Positions 1 to 5,506 of a stretch of DNA of 5,506 nucleotides are shown here, piece after piece (the stretch's first letter is position 1; each line of letters opens with the position of its first letter). A program made the translations under genes and the position numbers. The notes beneath the pieces were generated by a model that made no database searches, was not told the origin of the DNA, and saw only the letters and a list, made by a program, of their open reading frames with translations. Origin of the DNA: Bacteroidetes bacterium QS_8_64_10 (lineage in GTDB: Bacteria; Bacteroidota; Rhodothermia; Rhodothermales; Salinibacteraceae); assembly GCA_003022505.1 (NCBI GenBank), contig PXTQ01000081.1:1703-7208 (forward strand), read 5' to 3'.

Positions 1-283
1 TCGGCTTCTCGGTTTCTGATGGAGATTCCGCATCGGGGTGCGGAATGACAAACAGGGGATTTTTCGGCCCAATCAGGTTAAAAACTGTCCGGTAGCCAGT
101 GAAAATACTTTAGACGTTTCCGCCGATAGCGACGACCGACGAATGGCGAGCGAGACAGAGAGGCTCGGCAAACGCACCCCCTTCCCATCTCACCCATTCT
201 CAAACACATTCAGCTTGGCTTTGGTCTTTTCGAGGGAGGCAGGAGCAAAAAGCTGAGCACTTCACTCACGGATCAGCCAACGC
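1..283. other. Non-coding stretch at the left edge
   Basis: No convincing gene lies here. A 72-codon open frame (38-256, plus strand) begins with GTG inside the hairpin at 25-46. Its predicted product has no recognisable motif, no hydrophobic core and no ribosome binding site, so I treat it as chance. On the minus strand the region is the 3' flank of the methyltransferase gene, whose TGA stop is at 284-286. I see no strong hairpin followed by a T run just past that stop, so no terminator is called. The sequence is more AT-rich around 60-120 than the neighbouring genes. A possible weak promoter-like AT stretch (AATACTTTAG, near 104-113) has no matching -35 element. Confidence 0.6.
25..46. repeat. 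Short hairpin, likely dispersed intergenic repeat
   Basis: The arms ATTCCGCA (25-32) and TGCGGAAT (39-46) are perfect 8-bp inverted repeats around a 6-base loop. The right arm continues as GGAATGACA and the left arm is preceded by GAG. This GAGATTC...GAATGACA frame matches a type of short repeat I recall being dispersed between genes in many bacterial genomes. The hairpin itself is seen directly; membership of a dispersed family is recollection and cannot be tested inside this window, which holds only this one copy. It is not followed by a T run, so a role as an intrinsic terminator is unlikely. Confidence 0.6.
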
Positions 284-1105
284 TCACTCCGGTTTGCGCG
301 CCACGGTCAGCAGGCCCGTGCCCTCGGCGTTGTCGCGTCGCACGTCGAGCGCGTTCAGGAGCAGGCCCACCGGCAGCGCGGCGGCGTAGTACAGGGGCGC
401 GAGCAGCTTCGCGGCCCAGCCGCCGTTGAGCATCAGCATCGGGCGCTTGATGAGCAGCTTCCAGGCCGCCGACCCGTACGGGCCGTAGGTGTACTCGCAC
501 GTCTCCGGCTCCAGGCCCGCCCGTCGCAGCTTCGCCTCCAGCTCCGCGCGGTTGTAGCCGGCGCGGGCGTGCTCCTCGATGAAGCTCTCGTCGTCCGCCT
601 CGGTGACGCCGGAGCCGCCCTTGTCGGACGGCGTGTTGATGAGCACCCGCCCGCCGGGTCGGAGCACCCGCGCGAAGTTTTGAAACACCGCCTCATCGTC
701 CGGGATGTGCTCCATCACGTCCACGCTCAAAATAAAATCGAACGGGCCGTCGGATTCGAGGTCCGTGAGGTCGTCTTGCGCGAAGGTGAGCTGCGCGCTC
801 TGCGGCGTCTGCCGGGCAAACTGCTCGGCGCGGGCCAGGTAGTCGCCCTTCACGTCCACGGCGCGCACCTCGGCGTTTGGAAACGAGCGCGCCACGAAGT
901 AAGCGTACTGCCCGAAGCCCGTGCCCGCATCCAGCACGCGGATCGTGCGGCCCGGCGGGTACGCGCTCAGGAGGCGGCGCGTGGCGCGGCGCACATACCA
1001 GGCGCGCAAAAAGAGCAGGTCCAGCAGGCCGTAGAGCAGGCGCTGAAGCGCGGGATGCTTCTCGGCGAGCGCACCCAGCCGGTCTTTGATCGGGTCGTAT
1101 TTCAC
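284..1105 (-). CDS. Class I SAM-dependent methyltransferase, substrate unknown
   Basis: This 273-residue protein transfers a methyl group from S-adenosylmethionine to an unidentified acceptor. The SAM-binding Rossmann core is clear: motif I VLDAGTGFG at residues 57-65, an acidic residue ending strand 2 (D84 in AVDVK), motif IV FDFILSVDVMEHIPDD at 122-137 and the post-motif LRPGGRVLINTPS at 148-160. This is the pattern of the Methyltransf_11/25 type that acts on small molecules or lipids. Residues 234-254 (LLAPLYYAAALPVGLLLNALD) are strongly hydrophobic, and the N-terminal part around 21-34 is also apolar, so membrane association is possible. The start is a GTG at 1103-1105 with no visible ribosome binding site; the next in-frame candidates would cut into the helix before the core. 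The gene is divergent from terC, and nothing nearby hints at the substrate. UbiE/menaquinone methylation is not supported by any specific motif. The methyltransferase fold is certain; the function is unknown. Confidence 0.9.
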   Translation of the reverse strand: MKYDPIKDRLGALAEKHPALQRLLYGLLDLLFLRAWYVRRATRRLLSAYPPGRTIRVLDAGTGFGQYAYFVARSFPNAEVRAVDVKGDYLARAEQFARQTPQSAQLTFAQDDLTDLESDGPFDFILSVDVMEHIPDDEAVFQNFARVLRPGGRVLINTPSDKGGSGVTEADDESFIEEHARAGYNRAELEAKLRRAGLEPETCEYTYGPYGSAAWKLLIKRPMLMLNGGWAAKLLAPLYYAAALPVGLLLNALDVRRDNAEGTGLLTVARKPE

Positions 1106-1127
1106 GTTACAGGTTGCTGGTTACAGG
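1106..1127. repeat. Direct repeat GTTACAGG, two copies with 14-bp period
   Basis: GTTACAGG occurs at 1106-1113 and again at 1120-1127, separated by TTGCTG. The first copy directly abuts the GTG start of the divergent methyltransferase, so read on that strand the 5' leader consists of CCTGTAAC repeats. It could be the decayed end of a minisatellite-like tract or an operator; the window does not tell which. Confidence 0.55.
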
Positions 1128-1164
1128 CTTATCGCTGGACGTTGCGGCTTCGCCCCCACGCGCC

Positions 1165-1180
1165 CAGCCACGGTTGGCTG
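1165..1180. other. Small inverted repeat in the divergent intergenic region
   Basis: CAGCCA (1165-1170) and TGGCTG (1175-1180) form a perfect 6-bp inverted repeat with a CGGT loop. It lies between the divergent methyltransferase and terC genes, about 80 bases upstream of the terC ATG. It could be a regulator site or a leader hairpin in the terC mRNA. It is short enough to arise by chance in GC-rich DNA. The remaining leader (1181-1261) contains an A-run with AGAGGA at 1216-1221, too far (about 40 bases) from the terC start to serve as its ribosome binding site. Confidence 0.35.
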
Positions 1181-1261
1181 CGACGATCCGGCGCTTACTG
1201 AGCCAACGTAAAAAAAGAGGAACGCGGCGGTCAGGCGCAAGTCACCGCGCGAATCGCTTGC

Positions 1262-2332
1262 ATGTATCACCCGCTTCGCATTATCAAGAAGCAGTTTGCT
1301 CTCTCATCTTTTTCTGTTTTCGCCATGCTGCTCACCGCCAACCTCGCCGCAAGCCTCCCGCAAAGCGAAGACCCGCTCGGCGTGACGGGCTGGCTCGTTT
1401 TCGGCGCGATCGTCGTCGTCATGCTCATCGTGGATCTGCTGGCGCACCGGGGCGAGGGGGCGGAGTCGCGCACGAGCGCGGCCATCTGGACAGCCATCTG
1501 GATTGCGCTGGGGCTGGCGTTTACGGGCGCGGTGTGGTGGTTCATGGACGGGCAGGCAGCGAAGGAGTACATCGCCGTCTACGCCCTCGAAAAGAGCCTG
1601 AGCATGGACAACCTGTTCGTGTTTTTTATTATTTTCCACGGCCTCGACATTCCGCAAGAGCACCATCACAAGATACTCTACTGGGGCATACTCGGAGCGC
1701 TCGTCTTCCGGTTTATCTTCATCTACGCCGGCGTGGCCGCCATCGAAACGATTAGCTGGATCGTGTACGTCTTTGGCGCGCTGCTTCTGTGGGCCGCCTG
1801 GCGCGCCTACCGCGAGGATCCGACCGAAGAGACCGAAAGCGCGATTGTAAATTGGCTCGACGGGCGCTCGTGGCTTAGCGAGGAGTCGCACGGCGGGGCG
1901 TTTTTCACCCACGAAAACGGCAAGCGTGTGGGCACGGCCCTGTTTATGGCGCTCATTGCTATCGAATTGTCGGATATTATGTTCGCCATCGACTCGGTGG
2001 CGGCGGCGCTCTCGGTGACAACGAAGGAGTTCGCGATCTACAGCGCCAACATCTTCGCCATCCTGGGGCTGCGCTCGCTGTATCTGCTCCTGGAAGACAT
2101 CATCAACGAGTTTGTGTACCTGCATTACGGGCTGGCGGCGGTGCTGGCGTTTGCGAGCTTCAAGCTGCTCACGAAAGAGTTTTTCCACGTGCCGCCGCTC
2201 CTGTCGGTGGGCATCATCGTCGTGATGATCGGCGCGTCCATCTGGGCGAGCCTGCGGTCGAGCAAGTCTGCCGACGGCGGATCGGGCGAGAAAAGAAAAC
2301 GCGAGCGCCCGGCGGCAGGGCAATCGCATTAA
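1262..2332 (+). CDS. terC: TerC/Alx-family integral membrane protein
   Basis: This 356-residue multi-pass inner-membrane protein belongs to the TerC family. Its E. coli relative Alx has been linked to manganese export, and other members to tellurite resistance or metal loading of exported enzymes; the ion here is unknown. Family hallmarks are present: EKSLSMDNLFVF at 110-121 and ELSDIMFAIDSVAA at 235-248, which carry the conserved acidic residues, and SANIFAILGLRSLYLLL at 261-277. Hydrophobic helices are seen near 44-60, 73-95, 116-130, 138-160, 164-181, 224-250, 258-277, 286-303 and 312-331. The usual proline of the DSxPA motif is alanine here (DSVAA). The start at 1262 gives a 40-residue N-terminal addition over Alx that looks like a signal peptide or extra helix (KK, then an apolar stretch 12-30, then ASLPQ). 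ATG 1325 is an alternative, and neither start has a Shine-Dalgarno. An in-frame TGA at 1199 limits upstream extension. The tail 332-356 is basic and probably cytoplasmic. No yybP-ykoY riboswitch is visible upstream. Confidence 0.93.
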   Translation: MYHPLRIIKKQFALSSFSVFAMLLTANLAASLPQSEDPLGVTGWLVFGAIVVVMLIVDLLAHRGEGAESRTSAAIWTAIWIALGLAFTGAVWWFMDGQAAKEYIAVYALEKSLSMDNLFVFFIIFHGLDIPQEHHHKILYWGILGALVFRFIFIYAGVAAIETISWIVYVFGALLLWAAWRAYREDPTEETESAIVNWLDGRSWLSEESHGGAFFTHENGKRVGTALFMALIAIELSDIMFAIDSVAAALSVTTKEFAIYSANIFAILGLRSLYLLLEDIINEFVYLHYGLAAVLAFASFKLLTKEFFHVPPLLSVGIIVVMIGASIWASLRSSKSADGGSGEKRKRERPAAGQSH

Positions 2333-2361
2333 AAATTGTGAGATCAATCTTATACCCCATA

Positions 2362-2389
2362 GTAGCGACAGGGCGCACCTTGTCGCTAC
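2362..2389. repeat. 28-bp palindromic hairpin downstream of terC
   Basis: GTAGCGACAGGG (2362-2373) pairs with CCTTGTCGCTAC (2378-2389) through 12 base pairs, one of them G-U, around a CGCA tetraloop. It lies 29 bases past the terC stop. Such a stable stem could end or protect the terC transcript, but no T run follows (the next bases are CTTCCG), so a classical Rho-independent terminator is not supported. The GTAG...CTAC ends resemble short palindromic elements dispersed in many genomes, so I class it as a REP-like repeat with a possible 3'-end role. Confidence 0.65.
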
Positions 2390-2668
2390 CTTCCGTTAGA
2401 TATTTTCTATCGAAAACGGCCCTCCATCACGTTTGACGGTGCAAGCAGGATTGTCTAATTGAGGCTGCCAGCGGCGAGGGATTGACGGATCAACAACCAG
2501 ACAGTTTTCAGCGGGCGATTTTCCTCTCCTCTTCTCGTTCCGGGGCGCAGCTCGAACCGAGCGTTGGGGCGCCTTTCGTCGCGCTCATGGCGCCACGCGA
2601 TGAGGATGTGATGATGCTTGAGAGCGCAAACCGAAAGGCACGGCGCGCGAACACCAGAACGTTTCACA

Positions 2669-2776
2669 GAATCGCGGCACCAACCGCACCGCCTGCCGAT
2701 ACAATGCATCGAGGAAGTGAGCGCTTGGCTCCAGCAAGGGCGATTCGGCGAATCGCCCCAACAACCGCACCTCCCG
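2669..2776. repeat. Imperfect direct repeat pair upstream of uvrA
   Basis: The copy at 2669-2695 and the copy at 2750-2776 both begin GAATCGC and share AACCGCACC; about 22 of 27 aligned bases agree by eye. The copies are 81 bases apart. The second copy overlaps the right arm of the palindrome at 2738-2758. They may be a local duplication or paired protein-binding sites, or partly chance in biased sequence. No gene is implied. Confidence 0.35.
2738..2758. repeat. 21-bp near-perfect palindrome upstream of uvrA
   Basis: GGGCGATTCG (2738-2747) is the exact reverse complement of CGAATCGCCC (2749-2758), with a single G between. It is followed by CAACAACC, resembling the flank of the palindrome inside uvrA (CCCCAACACC). 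As DNA it is nearly symmetric, which would suit a dimeric regulator. As a repeat it matches the GGGCGATTCG-type palindromes I recall being scattered in several bacterial genomes. It ends 76 bases before the uvrA ATG, so it is also placed where an operator could act. I favour a dispersed repeat; an operator is the alternative. Confidence 0.6.
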
Positions 2777-2834
2777 AAACGTACCGGCGATCCGAGATGA
2801 TCGTCCCCCCGAACCAGCCAATCCCCGACCCGAC

Positions 2835-5506
2835 ATGCCCACCGCTACCCGTTCCGCGCCCGCCGCTGCCTCCAGCGCCGTCGCCACGCGCGGCTCCGAC
2901 GACGTGCGCGAGGCCGCCAAGCAGCAGATCGTCATTCGGGGGGCGCGCCAGCACAACCTCAAGGAGCTGGACCTGGAGATCGACCGGCAGCAGCTCGTCT
3001 TCGTAACCGGACCGAGCGGCAGCGGCAAGTCCTCGCTCGCCTTCGACACGATCTACGCCGAGGGGCAGCGCCGCTACGTCGAATCCTTGAGCGCCTACGC
3101 GCGGCAGTTTCTGGATCGCATGGACAAGCCGGACGTGGACCTCATCTCGGGCCTCGCCCCGGCCATCGCCATCGAGCAGAACGCGCCGGGCCGCAATCCG
3201 CGCTCCACCGTCGCCACGCAGACGGAAATCTACGATCACCTGCGCCTGCTGTTTGCCCGCATCGGCACGACGATCTCGCCCGAAAGCGGCGAGGCCGTCA
3301 CCAAAGATTCGCCTCGCTCCGTGGCCGAGGCGTTGCACGCGCGGCTGGACGACGGCGCGCGGTTTTACCTCTGCTTCCCGATTCCCGAAAAGCGCGATCT
3401 CGCGCTGCGCGACCAGCTGACGGCGCTCCGCGAGAAAGGCTTCTTCCGCGTTCTCCTTCTGCCGACTGAAAAACAGGCCGAGCGCGGCGAGGAAGCCGAG
3501 GTGCTGGACCTCAACGACACCCCGCCCGACAAAGCCAAAAATTACGGGCAGGATCGGCTGCTCGCGCTCGTGGACCGGCTGATCGTGCGCGCCGGCGACG
3601 CCGACAACCAGACGCGCATCGCCGATTCGGTGGAGCAGGCCTTCACCGAAGGCGACGGGCGCTGCACGGCCGTTCCCGCCCGTAGAGGTGAGGCACGCCT
3701 CACCCCCCAACACCAATTCAGCAACCGCTTCGAGCGCGACGGCATCGTCTTCGAGGAGCCGACGCCGCATCTGTTTTCGTTCAACAGCCCGTACGGGGCG
3801 TGCCCCACCTGCGAGGGCTTCGGGCGGATGCCCGGCATCGACGAGAAGCTGGTGGTCCCGAACGAGAGCATGTCGATCCGCGACGGGGCCATCGCGCCCT
3901 TCCGCACCGACAAGTGGAGCACGCATTTCGGCGATCTCGTGAAGGTGGCCGAAGCCGAAAGCCTCGACATCGACGCGCCCTACCGCGAGCTGGAGGACTG
4001 GGAAAAAGACATCGTGTGGGACGGCAAGGGCGATTACATCGGCATCCACGGCTTCTTTGACTATCTCGACAGCAAGTCGTACAAGATGCATTACCGGATC
4101 TTCCGGGCGCGCTTCCGGGGCTACTCGCCCTGCCCCGACTGCGACGGGCATCGCCTGCGCGACGAGGCGCTCCACGTGAAAGTCGGCGAAGGCGAGCGGC
4201 AGCGGCACATCGGCGAGGTGGCGGCGATGACGACGGAGGAGGCGCGCGATTATTTTGACGAACTCACCCTGTCGGAATACGAAACGCAAGTAGCCGGGCG
4301 CGTCCTGAGTGAAATCCGGCGTCGGCTGCGTTACCTCGTGGAGGGGGGGCTGGATTATCTCACGCTCGACCGCCTGGCGCAGACGCTCTCCGGCGGCGAG
4401 GCCCAGCGCATCAACCTGGCGACGCTGCTGGGGTCCTCGCTCATGGGGTCGCTCTACGTGCTCGACGAACCGAGCGTCGGGCTGCACCCGCGCGACAACG
4501 ACCGCCTCGTCACGATCCTGGAGAACCTGCGCGACAAGGGCAACACGGTGCTCGTCGTAGAGCACGAACCCGCCATGATTGAGCGCGCCGACGAGGTGAT
4601 CGACCTCGGCCCCGGCTCCGGCGCGGGCGGCGGCGAAATTATGTTTCAGGGCGGCGTCGAGCACTTGCTCGAAGACGACGACTCGCTGACGGGCGCGTAC
4701 CTGAGCGGGCGCGAGGAGATCGCTGTGCCCGACGAGCGCCGCGCGGCCTGCTTCGACGAGACGATCACCGTCGAGAACGCCCGCGAGCACAACCTCAAGA
4801 ACCTGGACGTCGAGTTCCCGCTCGGCGCGATCACGTGCGTCACGGGCGTCAGCGGGAGCGGCAAATCGACGCTCGTTCACAACACGCTGTACGAGGGCCT
4901 GCGCCGCCTCAAGACGGGCGAGAGCGACGGCGACCTCGGCGCCCACGACACCGTCACGGGCCACGAGCGCATCGACCGCGCGGAGATGGTCGATCAGAGC
5001 GCCGTCGGGCGCTCCCCGCGCTCCAACCCGGCCACCTATACCAACGCCTTCGACGGCATCCGCGCGCTGCTGGCAAGCACGCGGCAGAGTCAGATTCGCG
5101 GCTACGACGCGGGCACGTTTTCGTTTAACACGAAGTGCGGGCGCTGCGAGGAGTGCGAGGGGCAGGGCGCCGTGGAGGTCGAGATGCAGTTTCTGGCCGA
5201 TCTATACCTCGAATGTGAAGCCTGCGGCGGCACGCGCTACAAGAAAGAGGTGCTCCAGGTGCGCTACGACGGCAAAAACGTAGACGATATTTTGAACATG
5301 ACTATCGATGAGGCCGCCGAGTTTTTCGCCGACGAGGTGCGCGTGGCGAACCGCCTGACCGTTTTGCAAGACATCGGCCTCGGCTACCTGACGCTGGGGC
5401 AGCCCTCCACCACGCTGTCGGGCGGGGAGGCGCAGCGCGTGAAGCTCGCCGAGCACCTGGGCGGGCGCACGAAGGGCGATGTGCTGTATCTGTTCGACGA
5501 GCCGAC
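2835..5506 (+). CDS. uvrA: Excinuclease ABC subunit UvrA (3' end cut by window)
   Basis: UvrA is the dimeric ABC-type ATPase that, with UvrB, finds bulky DNA lesions and starts nucleotide excision repair in the cytoplasm. 890 complete codons are visible. In order: RGARQHNLKELDL (35-47), Walker A GPSGSGKS (59-66), the UvrB-binding and insertion regions (about 120-420), zinc ligands CPTC (323-326) and CPDC (433-436), signature LSGGEAQ (518-524), Walker B YVLDEPS (541-547), H-loop VVEHE (574-578), second Walker A GVSGSGKS (671-678), zinc cysteines CGRCEEC (768-774) and CEAC (794-797), second signature LSGGEAQ (861-867) and LFDEP (886-890), where the window ends. About 50-80 residues should be missing. 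The 459-residue Walker A-to-signature distance fits full-length UvrA, not the shortened UvrA2 type. The cysteine pairs usual near 148 and 300 are absent. The ATG at 2835 has no Shine-Dalgarno and adds a 30-residue Ala/Ser-rich tail before the conserved start; GTG 2904 is an alternative. Upstream, TGA at 2718 closes the frame. Confidence 0.97.
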   Translation, partial: MPTATRSAPAAASSAVATRGSDDVREAAKQQIVIRGARQHNLKELDLEIDRQQLVFVTGPSGSGKSSLAFDTIYAEGQRRYVESLSAYARQFLDRMDKPDVDLISGLAPAIAIEQNAPGRNPRSTVATQTEIYDHLRLLFARIGTTISPESGEAVTKDSPRSVAEALHARLDDGARFYLCFPIPEKRDLALRDQLTALREKGFFRVLLLPTEKQAERGEEAEVLDLNDTPPDKAKNYGQDRLLALVDRLIVRAGDADNQTRIADSVEQAFTEGDGRCTAVPARRGEARLTPQHQFSNRFERDGIVFEEPTPHLFSFNSPYGACPTCEGFGRMPGIDEKLVVPNESMSIRDGAIAPFRTDKWSTHFGDLVKVAEAESLDIDAPYRELEDWEKDIVWDGKGDYIGIHGFFDYLDSKSYKMHYRIFRARFRGYSPCPDCDGHRLRDEALHVKVGEGERQRHIGEVAAMTTEEARDYFDELTLSEYETQVAGRVLSEIRRRLRYLVEGGLDYLTLDRLAQTLSGGEAQRINLATLLGSSLMGSLYVLDEPSVGLHPRDNDRLVTILENLRDKGNTVLVVEHEPAMIERADEVIDLGPGSGAGGGEIMFQGGVEHLLEDDDSLTGAYLSGREEIAVPDERRAACFDETITVENAREHNLKNLDVEFPLGAITCVTGVSGSGKSTLVHNTLYEGLRRLKTGESDGDLGAHDTVTGHERIDRAEMVDQSAVGRSPRSNPATYTNAFDGIRALLASTRQSQIRGYDAGTFSFNTKCGRCEECEGQGAVEVEMQFLADLYLECEACGGTRYKKEVLQVRYDGKNVDDILNMTIDEAAEFFADEVRVANRLTVLQDIGLGYLTLGQPSTTLSGGEAQRVKLAEHLGGRTKGDVLYLFDEP
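3687..3704. repeat. Palindrome embedded in uvrA coding sequence
   Basis: GGTGAGGC (3687-3694) and GCCTCACC (3697-3704) are perfect 8-bp inverted repeats around AC. The left flank is CCGTAGA and the right flank CCCCAAC. The GTAG edge is like the intergenic palindrome at 2362-2389, suggesting a fuller unit of roughly 3682-3711 whose outer bases have decayed. It is read in frame as RRGEARLT (residues 283-290), in the variable linker just before the FSNRFE segment of UvrA. It contains the only AGA arginine codon I found in the whole gene, whose other arginines are almost all CGC or CGG. Confidence 0.6.

Larger units (their letters stand above)
2333..2834. other. 502-bp intergenic region between terC and uvrA
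   Basis: No credible gene was found on either strand; the open frames crossing this stretch have no motifs and are arginine/proline-rich products of GC-rich DNA. The first 130 bases are distinctly AT-richer than the flanks and contain the hairpin at 2362-2389. A second weak fold is possible at 2392-2419 (CCGTT...AACGG around GATA...TATC). TTGACG (2433-2438) followed by TCTAAT (2454-2459) resembles a sigma-70 promoter, but the spacer is only 15 bases, so it is not called. Closer to uvrA there is a repeated GGGGCGC (2542-2548, 2566-2572) around a small GCTCG/CGAGC hairpin, an imperfect direct repeat (2669-2776) and a perfect palindrome (2738-2758). A uvrA promoter is expected somewhere here. 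I see no match to the LexA boxes I would recognise. Confidence 0.6.

Noticed and set aside
38..256. 72-codon plus-strand open frame near the left edge
   Set aside because: It starts with GTG inside a hairpin repeat, has no ribosome binding site and no recognisable motif; chance is the simpler explanation.
569..1201. 210-codon plus-strand open frame opposite the methyltransferase
   Set aside because: The minus strand holds the SAM-binding motifs in order; the plus-strand product shows no domain and is a compositional shadow.
1106..1261. Possible yybP-ykoY manganese riboswitch before terC
   Set aside because: Such riboswitches often precede alx/terC genes, but I could not find the conserved paired loops here, and the leader is mostly repeat and GC-rich filler.
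1304..2347. 347-codon minus-strand open frame opposite terC
   Set aside because: The plus strand carries the TerC motifs and helices. The antisense product is charged, rich in R, H and D, and without motifs.
2433..2459. TTGACG...TCTAAT as a sigma-70 promoter for uvrA
   Set aside because: The 15-base spacer is too short, the site is nearly 400 bases upstream of the gene, and the presumed phylum uses different promoter elements.
2482..3006. 174-codon plus-strand frame overlapping the uvrA start
   Set aside because: It overlaps the conserved N-terminus of uvrA in another frame, and its end is a low-complexity S/R/P run typical of out-of-frame GC-rich coding sequence.
2664..4964. 766-codon open frame on the minus strand opposite uvrA
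   Set aside because: It is antisense to uvrA, whose ABC motifs are unambiguous on the plus strand. Long antisense frames are expected in GC-rich genes with biased third positions. The product is a V/A/R/G-rich sequence with no domain I recognise.

Overview
The window is about 5.5 kb of GC-rich bacterial DNA carrying three recognisable protein genes and about 0.9 kb of non-coding sequence rich in short palindromes. The likely source is a high-GC member of the Bacteroidota/Rhodothermota side of the tree. The reasons are that none of the genes has a clear Shine-Dalgarno sequence, the UvrA resembles Bacteroidota-type UvrA in its UvrB-binding region (an SPxSG segment, and FSNRFE..GI..EEP where many bacteria have cysteine pairs), and the intergenic palindromes are of a kind I recall from such genomes. 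This is an inference from remembered family patterns, not a search result.

Layout: positions 1-283 hold no convincing gene; a dispersed-repeat-like hairpin (ATTCCGCA...TGCGGAAT) lies at the left edge. Positions 284-1105 (minus strand) encode a class I SAM-dependent methyltransferase of unknown substrate with a hydrophobic C-terminal segment. A 156-bp divergent intergenic region with a 14-bp-period direct repeat and a small hairpin separates it from 1262-2332 (plus strand), a TerC/Alx-family multi-pass membrane protein. Then come 502 bp without a gene (2333-2834), containing a 12-bp-stem hairpin soon after the terC stop, an imperfect direct repeat and a perfect 10-bp inverted repeat. From 2835 to the window edge (plus strand) runs uvrA, the ATPase subunit of the nucleotide-excision-repair damage sensor. 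It is cut off by the window inside its second Walker B motif, after 890 complete codons.

The three genes do not form an obvious operon: the methyltransferase is divergent, and terC and uvrA are separated by half a kilobase with a hairpin between them. No shared pathway is evident. TerC (probably metal-ion transport) and UvrA (DNA repair) are both housekeeping or stress functions.

I found no new multi-gene system. The most noteworthy observations are small: (i) a palindrome of the same general type as the intergenic ones sits in frame inside uvrA and contains the gene's only AGA arginine codon; (ii) this UvrA lacks both cysteine pairs that would make up one of the usual zinc sites, while keeping the others; (iii) four palindromes of similar design occur in 3.7 kb, suggesting a dispersed short-repeat family.
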